From Paenibacillus sp. IHBB 10380 (GTDB lineage: Bacteria; Bacillota; Bacilli; Paenibacillales; Paenibacillaceae): a stretch of 64,000 nucleotides of DNA. The notes under the pieces are model-generated. The model was not told the DNA's origin and did no database searches. It saw nothing but the letters and a program-made list of their open reading frames with translations. Made by a program: the position numbers and the translations under genes. Below are positions 1 to 8,466 of this stretch, piece by piece. Location: contig NZ_CP010976.1 of assembly GCF_000949425.1 (NCBI RefSeq), positions 3,658,001 to 3,722,000 on the forward strand, read 5' to 3'. Position 1 is the first letter of the stretch; every line of letters begins with the position of its first letter.

Positions 1-2731
1 ACAAATCAGTCCCGAGTGTCAACGTCTTCTCCATCGATTGTCCATTCGGATCTATGATTTCCAAGACTAGCTTGTGCTCGTAAGCCCCTGCTTCGTAAGC
101 TTCATTTTTGGATAAGTTGTACGTTACGACTGTATCCAATGTATCCTCACCTTCCCTAACGGTACCCACTACATTGGTAAGCGAAAGACTGTAAGGGAAC
201 AACTCCACACTCCTTAGATTAGACTGCGGCGTTACTCCGGCAGTGTTCAGTGATAATCTAACTGTATTGATATATCCCGTTGATTTACCACCTATAGCTG
301 TCAGCTTACCGTCAGCTACACCTTCGCCAATATGAAGCGCTAGCTGTGAAGTATTCACATTCAGCGGAAGCTTACTCCAGACAGTAACCACATTTTTACC
401 GTTTGGGCTTGTTGCCTTGGACGATTGACCAACTTCGGCCTCATAATATTCATTCTCAGGTGTTCTGTAGTAAGCAACAAGCTGAGCCTGTTCCGATTTA
501 CGTGGTTCTTCGCTATTCATTTCTAGCTCTGTATACATTATATTTGAGCTGCTTCCATTATAGACGGTTGACCGACGTTCGCGGATTTCTGCTTTTTTAC
601 CTGTAAAATCAATAGGGAAGGAGCCACCTGCAACCACGGTATTCATCACATTATTTAGTAGAGAGGTGTTCAAAGTGAGAAAGTTCGTAACGTCATCACC
701 TGAGGTTTCCTGCAGCACAATCCTTAATTGCTTGATACTCGTGGAATAAGGAACCTTGGTTATCACATATATCTCTGCCGTTTCTTGAGGCGCGAGAGAC
801 GTTTGAGCATTTTTTGCCACGATCTGGGTCGTGCTGCTGAGATCGCTAAGTCCTGCTTTGACCAGAGCTTTGAGCGCAGGCAGTTTTACTGTCGTGGATT
901 TGGTGTTGCGAATGCTGATTTTGGCTACGATTTGATCTTCATCTGCCCATGGCAGCCGTTGAATGGAGTCAATCTTTACCCCAAACGTTCCATGTCGGTT
1001 CTCCAACATGTTCTCTAATCCCAAACCGCTATTACTTTCCTGAGAATAAGGGATTTGATAATACGCCGTCGGAAAAATAATCTTGTCGGCAACCGCGTGT
1101 TCAGTTAATTGCAACTGCAACATATTTTGATTTAGATTTAATGGCACATCCGCGCTGAGATCAATGATCTTCTCATCAAGCGGCTTTAAGGTTAGATTCG
1201 CAAGCGCCTTAGAATCCACTGGAATGCTGTATCCTTCAGTGGCTTTAATTGAAAACTCATAAGTTGATAGAGTTACAGTTTTTTTACCGAGATTTTTAAT
1301 ACGGAATTGAAGGCTCCATTCCGCGGAGTCGTTCTCCGAATATACGGAAGCGCTCTTCAGCTGTGTTTCTACTGTATTATTGTCTATGGAAATTTTCTCA
1401 ACAGCGTAATTGGCCACGGCTTTAGAAGTTGTTGCTGCAGGAAGTTTGAAGGATTTAACCGGAAGATTAATTTTCAAAGATGAGTCTTCCTGCGTGAATT
1501 GTAGCGTCATATTAACAGTTTTTATATTGGAAGAAACCTCTGCCAAATAGTAGATCGTTTTCTTCTCCTGAGGCTGTACCTTGTAACTACTACTGGCATC
1601 ATCTAGCTTGAGCTCGAATACCGAGCCACCGGCTGATTTCAGGTATGCTTTATAGCCGGGATCACTAAGCACCGTTGCACCCGAATTAGAGAGACTGACG
1701 CCTACCTTCATGTATACTTTTCCATTAAGTTTAATCATTTGCAGACTTTCCGCTTTGGTCGTTACAGACAGATTATTCATCGCGATCTTCTTGCTCTGGT
1801 CTTTAGCCACGGCTAAGTCAGAAGTTGCTGCAGGAAGTCTGAAGGATTTAACCGGAAGAATAATGTTCAAAGTTGAGTCTTCCTGCGTGAATTGCAGTGT
1901 CATATTAACAGTTTTTATATTGGAAGAAACTTCTGCCAAATAGTAGATCGTTTTCTTCTCCTGAGGCTGCACTTTGTAACTATTGCTGGCATCATCTAGC
2001 TTGAGTTCGAATACCGAGCCACCGGCTGATTTCAGGTATGCTTTATAGCCGGGATCGCTAAGCACCGTTGCACCCGAATTAGCGAGACTGACGCCTACCC
2101 TCATGTATACTTTTCCACTAAGTTTAATCATTTTCAGACTTTCCGCTTTGATCGTTACAGGCAGGTTATTCATCGTGATCTTCTTGCTCTGGTCTTTAGG
2201 AACTACAAATGAATAATTGTCCGGAATCTTGAAAACACCCAGCCTCTTCTGATAATCCGCACTGCTGAAATCCCACCCAAATGTTGAAACTTTGGCTCCG
2301 TCTGCATTTGTAGCCTTGCCGATATTCACATAATAAGTTATGGATTGGCTGCTCTTGGAGGGCACCGTTTTTTTTGTTGCATCACTCGTGATAGGTCTTC
2401 CTTGTACGACCGTACCCCCTTTAGTGGTAACCTTGGAGAAATAATCGATAAGATCTACACTACTACCACTACCATTGCTATAACTAAGCGTGTATATAAG
2501 TATATTACCGCTCGGCTGCGCAAGTATGTCCATATCGATCAGCTTTACGCTGACATTGCTCTTCAAAGCTATAGACCCCAGTTTGTCCAGATTGAATACC
2601 TCTGCTGCCTTTGTTGATTTAGCGACGGGTGAAGTCCCTGCCGATGCTGCGTAAGCTTCATATGCAATAGACTGGCTTAGAAGTACTGTGGTGAGCAGCA
2701 CTGCAGCATACGTTTTTCTTCGTTTGTGCAT
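1..2731 (-). CDS. Large secreted repeat protein, C-terminus beyond window
   Basis: I read this open frame directly on the minus strand; it has no stop before the window edge, so it is 3'-partial (about 910 residues visible). The ATG at 2731 follows a GGGAGGG ribosome site. The N-terminus (MHKRRKTYAAVLL...AYAAS) is a clear signal peptide, so the protein is exported. The rest is rich in Ser, Thr, Lys and Val and looks like a chain of beta-sandwich modules. Two adjacent modules of 131 residues are nearly identical (see repeat). I do not recognise a catalytic motif or a named family. A surface or cell-wall role is inference only. Confidence 0.8.
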   Translation of the reverse strand, partial: MHKRRKTYAAVLLTTVLLSQSIAYEAYAASAGTSPVAKSTKAAEVFNLDKLGSIALKSNVSVKLIDMDILAQPSGNILIYTLSYSNGSGSSVDLIDYFSKVTTKGGTVVQGRPITSDATKKTVPSKSSQSITYYVNIGKATNADGAKVSTFGWDFSSADYQKRLGVFKIPDNYSFVVPKDQSKKITMNNLPVTIKAESLKMIKLSGKVYMRVGVSLANSGATVLSDPGYKAYLKSAGGSVFELKLDDASNSYKVQPQEKKTIYYLAEVSSNIKTVNMTLQFTQEDSTLNIILPVKSFRLPAATSDLAVAKDQSKKIAMNNLSVTTKAESLQMIKLNGKVYMKVGVSLSNSGATVLSDPGYKAYLKSAGGSVFELKLDDASSSYKVQPQEKKTIYYLAEVSSNIKTVNMTLQFTQEDSSLKINLPVKSFKLPAATTSKAVANYAVEKISIDNNTVETQLKSASVYSENDSAEWSLQFRIKNLGKKTVTLSTYEFSIKATEGYSIPVDSKALANLTLKPLDEKIIDLSADVPLNLNQNMLQLQLTEHAVADKIIFPTAYYQIPYSQESNSGLGLENMLENRHGTFGVKIDSIQRLPWADEDQIVAKISIRNTKSTTVKLPALKALVKAGLSDLSSTTQIVAKNAQTSLAPQETAEIYVITKVPYSTSIKQLRIVLQETSGDDVTNFLTLNTSLLNNVMNTVVAGGSFPIDFTGKKAEIRERRSTVYNGSSSNIMYTELEMNSEEPRKSEQAQLVAYYRTPENEYYEAEVGQSSKATSPNGKNVVTVWSKLPLNVNTSQLALHIGEGVADGKLTAIGGKSTGYINTVRLSLNTAGVTPQSNLRSVELFPYSLSLTNVVGTVREGEDTLDTVVTYNLSKNEAYEAGAYEHKLVLEIIDPNGQSMEKTLTLGTDL
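1413..2198. repeat. Tandem duplication, 2 x 393 bp, inside the secreted protein gene
   Basis: Positions 1413-1805 and 1806-2198 align without gaps at a period of exactly 393 bp (131 codons). They differ by only a few dozen bases by eye, mostly near the start of each unit. The frame is kept, so the duplication adds a whole module to the secreted protein. Confidence 0.9.
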
Positions 2732-2861
2732 GAATTTCCCTCCCTGATTAAAAGTCCTTACACTTGAGACTGTCTGGTCAACCCCTTCCAAGTAAATAGA
2801 TGAAAAAGATAAACTTAAATAGCTGGTATTTCAAATCATGTGAATACATGGTTTCTCTAGA

Positions 2862-3392
2862 TTATCTACTTGATGGGGATAACACTAAATCTTCATTGGA
2901 TTGGGGTTTATTTCCTATCATAAATAGTCTCAAGATACCGTAACCAACGATTCCGCCGAAGGTATTCAATATGAGGTCATCCACATCAAATGTGCCAATA
3001 CACAAGAGTAGCTGTGTAACTTCGAAACATAAGCTTAAAGAAAGGGAGAGAAAACACACATTTATGAATGATGCACCTCTTACTGTAAATAGTTTAGGAA
3101 TGAAGATACCCAGCGGAATAAAGGCCAGGATATTGCCTATCAGGTTCGTAGATAAGAATGGATTCGAGAGTGACATGCTGTGAATCCCTCTTAAGATCTC
3201 CTTGAGCGGAGTATAGTTGCCGGGTCGATCAAAAATACGATGAGGTTGGTGTACCGTGTGCTGAAATTGATAAAACAGCATATGGACATCAACAGAACCC
3301 CACTTAAATAGGATCAGCTTGATTAATACATACAGATACATAACAAACCCCACTGCCAAAACCATCTTCATCTTAGGTGTCGTGTGTTTCAA
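2862..3392 (-). CDS. VanZ-like membrane protein
   Basis: Small integral membrane protein of 176 residues with about four hydrophobic segments. The VanZ signature is readable: N-L-I-G-N-I-L-A-F-I-P-L-G near residue 84, then an acidic segment with FEVTQ, and a late F-D-V-D-D-L-I-L-N-T-F-G-G motif. The start is TTG at 3392, supported by AAGGAGG eight bases upstream. VanZ homologues are linked to low-level teicoplanin resistance, but many are not tied to resistance. It lies just downstream of a broken vanY-like gene and a VanRS-like two-component system, and is probably transcribed with them. Confidence 0.85.
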   Translation of the reverse strand: MKHTTPKMKMVLAVGFVMYLYVLIKLILFKWGSVDVHMLFYQFQHTVHQPHRIFDRPGNYTPLKEILRGIHSMSLSNPFLSTNLIGNILAFIPLGIFIPKLFTVRGASFINVCFLSLSLSLCFEVTQLLLCIGTFDVDDLILNTFGGIVGYGILRLFMIGNKPQSNEDLVLSPSSR

Positions 3393-3420
3393 TAGTTAAC
3401 CTCCTTCGTTCTTTATGAGT

Positions 3421-3843
3421 TCACTTTTTCACAGTTACAATAACTCCATCTATATTGTTTCCTGATATCTCATATGGGCCGTTCTCCGGTACTTTAAGAA
3501 TCGTCTTTTTGGAAACCGAATAATAGCTAACGTTATATTCTTCACCCTCTACAACTGTCGAAATACTCTTCTTTTCCTTCAAGAAATCCAAATATTGCTC
3601 CAGCACGAGGTTACTTTCCTGCATGATGGCACTGTGAGGCAACCCAACTTAACGAAAGTGCCACGGTTCATATTGAATACCTGTAATTTCGATTTTGTCT
3701 TTGGGATAACGTAGAATAAAACCGTATTTCCATGCGTTTTTTTTCAACCATTTCCCTTCATCCGCTTTAATCATCTTAGTCTGCGTAGATCCTATATCAA
3801 GGGATAAACCTTGTTAACCAACAATAAATCCCCACTTCTTCAT
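3421..3843 (-). pseudogene. vanY-like D,D-carboxypeptidase pseudogene
   Basis: The minus strand starts with AAGGAGG and ATG (3843) encoding MKKWGFIVG, then meets TAA. It continues in the same frame as GLSLDIG..., YGFILRYPKDK and ITGIQYEPWHFR, which are the catalytic-region motifs of VanY/DacB metallocarboxypeptidases. A second TAA replaces the Tyr normally found in the FRYVG motif. The remaining 73 codons (from 3642) are open but are only the C-terminal tail. The signal peptide is joined almost directly to the catalytic core, so most of the N-terminal part is deleted. The gene cannot make a working enzyme. Confidence 0.85.
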
Positions 3844-3877
3844 CAACTATTTCCTCCTTAACACCTCATATAATCAG

Positions 3878-3932
3878 GATAGAGAAAACTAGTTAAAAAA
3901 AAGCAGGACAAATATAAAGTTTTTCTTAAATT
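3878..3932 (-). promoter_or_regulatory. VanR-type operator/promoter of vanY-vanZ
   Basis: This 55-bp stretch overlaps the end of the sensor kinase gene and lies upstream of the vanY remnant. It aligns without gaps (43 of 55 by hand count) to 10360-10414 upstream of the ABC permease operon. On the minus strand it opens with a TTTAAGAAAAA/CTTTA pattern repeated at 11-bp spacing, which is typical of OmpR-family binding sites. A TATCCT-like -10 sequence lies at its 3' end. Assignment to the neighbouring VanR-like regulator is inference. Confidence 0.6.
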
Positions 3933-5023
3933 ATGGACTCTTGTGGCAGTTGAATCTCAAACAGTGTTCGAACCACATTACTCTCGACCGAAACGGTTCC
4001 ATCATGCTGCTCCACAATATTCCTTGCAATGAACAGTCCAAGACCTGTGCCACCCTCTTGATGCGTTCGTGCCCGATCACTCGTATAATACATATCGAAG
4101 ATATGCGGCAATTCCTCTGGAGCGATATGGCCCCCGTAGTTGACGATCTGAATCACCACATGCCCTGAATCAAGATGGCTATTAATATCTACATACAGTC
4201 CATCCTTCCCGTAACGAGTGGCATTGGTCAATAGATTCTCAAATACACGGACCAACAGTTCTCCATCGCCAGAAATGTATATGTTAGGTGCTATATTCAA
4301 TCTGGAAATCAGGTGGTTTTTCTCAAAAACAGGGTATAATTCCTCATTCAATTGCATCAGAAGCTCACCGATGTCTATTCGCTTCTTTTCAACGGGCAGC
4401 CTGCCAAAGTTCATTCTAGTGATATCGAACAATCCATCGATTAGCTTTTCTAGACGTTGAGACTTGGTGAAGGCAATGGATGTAAAATGTCTGACTTGCT
4501 CCTCTGTCAAATGATCATCCTTAAGAATTAAATCTAAATAACCCAATACAGAAGTAAGTGGCGTGCGTAAATCATGAGCTAAATTTACGACCAACTGATC
4601 CTTACTGTTCTCTGCAAAATCCCCTCTTTCCACCGCCTCTTGCAGTTTTTCACTCGCCAGATTAAGATCCTCCGCAATGATACTGAACTCATCATTCGAG
4701 GAAATATGTATATGATTCTTAAATTCACCATTGGCAAGATGACGAATCCCCTTGGAAATTTCATTAAAGTAGGTGGCATACGGCTTAGTGAACACAAAGA
4801 AAAATAATATAGCCAGCGGTATAAAAATAATCAGAAAAAAATAAATATCCCCTATGTTATTCATGAAGCGACGATACTGGGCCACCGGATCTTCTAGGCG
4901 AACAGTGGAATAATACAATTTAAGGATTCTATAAATCCCATAAGTGATAATACCGGACAGAAGCATACTTAACCCCAGCAGCAGAATCATTTTTGTCCGA
5001 AAGCTTCGGATTCGCTTATTCAT
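3926..5023 (-). CDS. VanS-like sensor histidine kinase
   Basis: Membrane sensor kinase, 365 residues from the ATG at 5023, which overlaps the regulator gene by 8 bp (translational coupling). Longer in-frame starts exist but lie inside the regulator. There are two transmembrane segments (about residues 12-32 and 60-79) with a short external loop, then a HAMP-like linker. The H-box HDLRTPLTS has the phospho-acceptor at His150, followed by an N-box (NLLTNATRYG) and a G-box (GGTGLGLFIA). The overall layout and its VanR-like partner match VanS. The short loop suggests that the signal is sensed in or near the membrane; the ligand is unknown. Confidence 0.85.
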   Translation of the reverse strand: MNKRIRSFRTKMILLLGLSMLLSGIITYGIYRILKLYYSTVRLEDPVAQYRRFMNNIGDIYFFLIIFIPLAILFFFVFTKPYATYFNEISKGIRHLANGEFKNHIHISSNDEFSIIAEDLNLASEKLQEAVERGDFAENSKDQLVVNLAHDLRTPLTSVLGYLDLILKDDHLTEEQVRHFTSIAFTKSQRLEKLIDGLFDITRMNFGRLPVEKKRIDIGELLMQLNEELYPVFEKNHLISRLNIAPNIYISGDGELLVRVFENLLTNATRYGKDGLYVDINSHLDSGHVVIQIVNYGGHIAPEELPHIFDMYYTSDRARTHQEGGTGLGLFIARNIVEQHDGTVSVESNVVRTLFEIQLPQESII

Positions 5024-5711
5024 TGATCGTATACCCCACACCCCAAATGGTTTTGATGAATTTATTTTTGCTGATATCTTCTCCAAGCTTCTTCCGCAGG
5101 GTGCGGATATGTACCATGACCGTATTGCCTCTTTCATAGTATGCTTCGCCCCACACCTGTTGGAATATACTTTCCACGCTAAAGATTTGCTTTGGATGAC
5201 TTGTTAACAGATATAGGATGTCAAATTCCTTCGGCGTTAACTCGATAACCTCGCCATATAAGGTAACGGTATGCTGATCAGGCGAAATCGTTAATCCACC
5301 GGCTTCCAGTACCCTTTTATTCGCTGCTGCAGGTTGATTGAACAACTTGGAACGGCGCAGTTGAGAATTCACACGAGCCATCAATTCCATAGGATTGAAC
5401 GGTTTAGTCATATAGTCGTCTGCCCCCATCACCAGTCCTGTGATCTTATCAAGATCAGAGGTCTTGGCACTTAGAAAAATGATCGGCAGATGATACTTTT
5501 CCCGAATTTGACGGGTGACCTTGTAACCATCCAGCTCAGGCATCATAATATCCAAAATGGCCAAATCTATCGATTGCGATTGAATAGCATGAATAGCTGC
5601 TTTCCCATCGGATGCTTTGACAATATGATATCCCTCTTTCTGTAAGTGCAAGGCAACCAGATCAGCGATCTCCACCTCATCATCTGCTATCAAAATCGTG
5701 ATACGCCTCAT
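5016..5711 (-). CDS. VanR-like response regulator (OmpR family)
   Basis: Response regulator of 231 residues. The receiver domain has the acidic pair at 10-11, phospho-acceptor Asp54 (LAILDIMMP) and Lys103 (MTKPF). The C-terminal winged helix carries LTPKEFDILYLL and ends with IKTIWGVGYTI. Phrases such as EIADLVALHL, DKITGL and GADDY are close to enterococcal VanR as I remember it. The start is ATG with AGGAG nine bases upstream. It probably activates the conserved element upstream of vanY and of the ABC permease operon. No copy of that element lies upstream of this gene. Confidence 0.88.
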   Translation of the reverse strand: MRRITILIADDEVEIADLVALHLQKEGYHIVKASDGKAAIHAIQSQSIDLAILDIMMPELDGYKVTRQIREKYHLPIIFLSAKTSDLDKITGLVMGADDYMTKPFNPMELMARVNSQLRRSKLFNQPAAANKRVLEAGGLTISPDQHTVTLYGEVIELTPKEFDILYLLTSHPKQIFSVESIFQQVWGEAYYERGNTVMVHIRTLRKKLGEDISKNKFIKTIWGVGYTINE

Positions 5712-5769
5712 TCCTATTCCACTCCTAATAAGATGATTAACAATATATATTTTCCTTGTTGATAGCTTT

Positions 5770-5800
5770 AAAAAAGCAGCTCACAGGTGGGCTGCTTTTA
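5770..5800 (-). terminator. Rho-independent terminator after the ABC/HlyD operon
   Basis: Hairpin AAAGCAGC/GCTGCTTT around a short loop, flanked by A-runs and T-runs on both sides. It follows the stop codon of the solute-binding protein gene, and it could also insulate the vanRS promoter. Confidence 0.75.
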
Positions 5801-5813
5801 GTTTCATTGTTTC

Positions 5814-7130
5814 CTATTCGTTTAAATAGATTGTCACCTTGTTCTGGATCAGCTTGGCAACTTCCTCTGCGGACTTTTGTCCACTGAAGAAGAATACGGA
5901 ATCTTCGTATATCATGTTAAATACTTTAACATCCGCGTCCTCGTATCGATACGTGCCATTAACTAAATGTTTGAACTGCATAAATTCTTCATCCGATACC
6001 TTGGGCTTTTTGCCGTCCAAGAACTTGTATGTTCCGCTTTTAACTTGTTCCTGAATCTCGTTCAGTTTTTTATCGTTCACAGATGCTAGCAGGGAGAAAC
6101 CTTCTCTCGCTTGCAGCGATTGTGCCTCGTCAGATAATAGGAAGGAAATGAACTTCCACGCTTCGTCCTTCACCGGAGAATTGGCCCGGATCGCAATTTG
6201 GGATAAAGGATGGATCGGCGTTCCTTCTGATTTCCCTATATGCGGCTGTTGCAGCAGTACCGGATTTTCAAAGTGTGAATATAAATATAAGCCGCCGATA
6301 AAGTCTACCGACGTTAAATTGGCGTGAGAAAACAACTGATTGTCCGTTTTCCCTAGCTGCTCAGTCATGACTTTTTCATCGAACATTTTTTTGATATTCT
6401 GCATCAGTTCCACGAATTCGGGGGAGTCGAACTTTGCCTTTTTCGCCGTGAGGTCGACGAACTCCGCGTAATTGTCCGAGACCATTTTCGTGAGAATGCT
6501 ATCCGCCGGGTAATTCGCCAAGGCATAAAACTGTTTCTTTCCGCCCTTCTCTGCCTGTTGAATGAGTTCCTTCGAGATCTCCTCAAAGGTACTCCAGTTC
6601 CAGCTCTTATCGTCAATCTTCACAGTGGAGTTCTTAATCGCGTTCCCGTCGCCTACGAATACACTCATCCCGAATCCGAGAGGCATGGCATACATACCGC
6701 CATTCACCTTCAATAGTTCCAATACGTTCATTTTCAAATCGCTTTTATTCAACGTTTTGTCTTGTTCCATGGAATCATCCATGTTCAGGAGAAGCTTTTT
6801 GCTCAAGTAATCATCGATAGGCAAGCCGCTTATTCCGAAGATATCCGGACCCTTCCCTGATAGCAGCGCTGTATTCGTCGTTTTTGTGTATGTTTCATAA
6901 TCCTCTGTAGTCTGAATTTGAAGATCAATCTCCGGATACTTTTCTTCAAACTTCTTCTCTGCTATCTGTATAAATTCGCTCGGTTGTTGTATAGACAAAG
7001 TAACGATTGTTTTCCCCTCTTTGATTACCGGTTTCTCCTTACTTGCCAATTCCTTGCTACCTCCAGAACCACATGCAGTCGTTGTCGTCATTAAAATACC
7101 AATACATATCATCCCTAGCCACTTTTTCAT
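5814..7130 (-). CDS. ABC transporter solute-binding lipoprotein (sugar type)
   Basis: Extracellular binding protein of 438 residues. The start is the ATG at 7130, with GGAGG nine bases upstream. The N-terminus MKKWLGMICIGILM is followed by TTTTACGSGG, a lipobox with the lipidated Cys. The mature part follows the family 1 solute-binding fold, with VTLSIQQPSEFIQIAEKKFEE near the N-terminus and typical late motifs (DEAWKFISFLLSDEAQ). It is the last gene of an operon with two MalF/MalG-type permeases and an HlyD-like adaptor. The substrate cannot be read from sequence, and no ATPase is encoded nearby. Confidence 0.85.
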   Translation of the reverse strand: MKKWLGMICIGILMTTTTACGSGGSKELASKEKPVIKEGKTIVTLSIQQPSEFIQIAEKKFEEKYPEIDLQIQTTEDYETYTKTTNTALLSGKGPDIFGISGLPIDDYLSKKLLLNMDDSMEQDKTLNKSDLKMNVLELLKVNGGMYAMPLGFGMSVFVGDGNAIKNSTVKIDDKSWNWSTFEEISKELIQQAEKGGKKQFYALANYPADSILTKMVSDNYAEFVDLTAKKAKFDSPEFVELMQNIKKMFDEKVMTEQLGKTDNQLFSHANLTSVDFIGGLYLYSHFENPVLLQQPHIGKSEGTPIHPLSQIAIRANSPVKDEAWKFISFLLSDEAQSLQAREGFSLLASVNDKKLNEIQEQVKSGTYKFLDGKKPKVSDEEFMQFKHLVNGTYRYEDADVKVFNMIYEDSVFFFSGQKSAEEVAKLIQNKVTIYLNE

Positions 7131-7172
7131 CGTATAAATTCCTCCTATAATTTTTATCGCATACATGCTTAA

Positions 7173-8333
7173 CTATTCCATTCGAATACGGTTTCCGTCT
7201 TGTAAAGGCTCACTGCTTTCCAGAATAATCAGTTCTTCCTCATAGAGGCTATCCGATTGGATCATCGTTTCTTTGTCATTCGTTTCACTTGTATGAATGA
7301 GGACTTTACGGGCAACAAAGACATTGCCTAATGCCCCTCTCTGCTCTTCAATTTTATAAACAAACATGCCGCCACGATCCTCATGAATAGCCTTATTGGA
7401 AACGAGCCATCCCTCTTGCCGTGAACCTTTCTCAAGTTTTATCTTTGCCTGCTCACCCCCTTTCAGTTCAGAGTTAACGACCTTTATACGAAGAAGCTTC
7501 TGAGGGATCGTTATGGTCTGGCCCCCCTCTTCACTAGATGAGCTCTCGATACGCGGTTGTTCATTCGCCACTTCCTCAATCGTGCCTTCGATCATACGGG
7601 CCTGTTGTTCTTGGACAGTATTTACCTCGACCTCAATCTTCTCTCCGATCGAAATCCCTAAGCTGGACAACACCTTTGAATCAGCAGATATGTCGAATCG
7701 ATAACCTAGGCTGCTGTTCGAGACAAGAACATCCGGTTCTCCCGCTGATGTTAACCCTTCAACGGCATTCAATTTCGCTATAATACCATCGAAAGGAGCG
7801 GTAATATCTTGTTGGCTTGTCAGTTTATCTCTCATCTCGTTAATTTTACGTTCCTGCGTATGTAGATTAAGTTTACCTGTCTCGATCGTACGTCTTGCAT
7901 TCCGAATCTTGAGTTCGTCCCCTTCCATGCTCGACTGAATGAACTGATCTTGAATATTCTGCTGCTCGATTTGCTGTTTTTCTAAATTGGTTATTTCATC
8001 TTCCAATTCTCGTTCGGCAGATTTGCTGTCATAGATGATTAACTTCTGCCCCTTCTTCACACGATCTCCCTCTTTCACGAGAATCTTCTGGACCTTCCAG
8101 CCGGCAGCATTCGATAGTTTAGCTTCGGCGAGCGGTTGCAGTATTCCGCTACCTTCGATCGTAAATACAAGACTTCCAGCAGCCGGCTTTTCCGTTCTCA
8201 CTTTCGGCAAGGTCAGCGACTGTAGCGTGTTGCTGAACAACGTAAAGAAAATTAACAATCCAATAAAAATAATGAACATGATCTGAATGTTTCGTTTGCG
8301 CCTACGATCAACTGACTCTTTTGCTAACTCCAT
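7173..8333 (-). CDS. HlyD/MacA-like membrane-fusion adaptor
   Basis: Periplasmic-adaptor-type protein of 386 residues with one N-terminal membrane anchor (about residues 18-38). It has a biotinyl-lipoyl-like half (VQKILVKEGDRVKKGQKLIIYD), a coiled-coil hairpin (about 108-170), the second lipoyl half (DITAPFDGIIAKLNAVEG) and beta-barrel domains. In Gram-positive bacteria such proteins usually pair with ABC exporters of the YknXYZ/MacAB type. Here it sits between an importer-type permease and a solute-binding protein, which is unusual. GGAGGAG precedes the ATG. Three 39-bp hairpin repeats lie immediately upstream. Confidence 0.85.
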   Translation of the reverse strand: MELAKESVDRRRKRNIQIMFIIFIGLLIFFTLFSNTLQSLTLPKVRTEKPAAGSLVFTIEGSGILQPLAEAKLSNAAGWKVQKILVKEGDRVKKGQKLIIYDSKSAERELEDEITNLEKQQIEQQNIQDQFIQSSMEGDELKIRNARRTIETGKLNLHTQERKINEMRDKLTSQQDITAPFDGIIAKLNAVEGLTSAGEPDVLVSNSSLGYRFDISADSKVLSSLGISIGEKIEVEVNTVQEQQARMIEGTIEEVANEQPRIESSSSEEGGQTITIPQKLLRIKVVNSELKGGEQAKIKLEKGSRQEGWLVSNKAIHEDRGGMFVYKIEEQRGALGNVFVARKVLIHTSETNDKETMIQSDSLYEEELIILESSEPLQDGNRIRME

Positions 8334-8354
8334 ATCCCGTTCCTCTCCTCCTAA

Positions 8355-8460
8355 GAACTTTCCGTAGGAAAGTTTACTTCGTAAGCATTATCTGAACTTT
8401 CCGTAGAAAAGTTTACTTCGTAAGCATTATCTGAACTTTCCGTGGGAAAGTTTACTTCGC
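8355..8460. repeat. 39-bp hairpin repeat array A (about 2.7 units)
   Basis: Units start at 8355, 8394 and 8433, the last one cut short. Each has an 8-bp stem AACTTTCC/GGAAAGTT around GTA or GTG (unit 2 has one mismatch), followed by TACTTCGTAAGCATTATC. The array fills the gap between the permease stop and the ribosome site of the adaptor gene. It is related to array B at 42276-42419. Confidence 0.9.
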
Positions 8461-8466
8461 CAAAAG

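Noticed and set aside
3421..3642. Independent 73-residue gene
   Set aside because: It begins with TTG in the middle of the VanY motif region and is simply the tail after the in-frame TAA of the pseudogene.
8355..8460. CRISPR-like array
   Set aside because: Units are directly adjacent with no variable spacers, and no cas genes are present; the same holds for 42276-42419.
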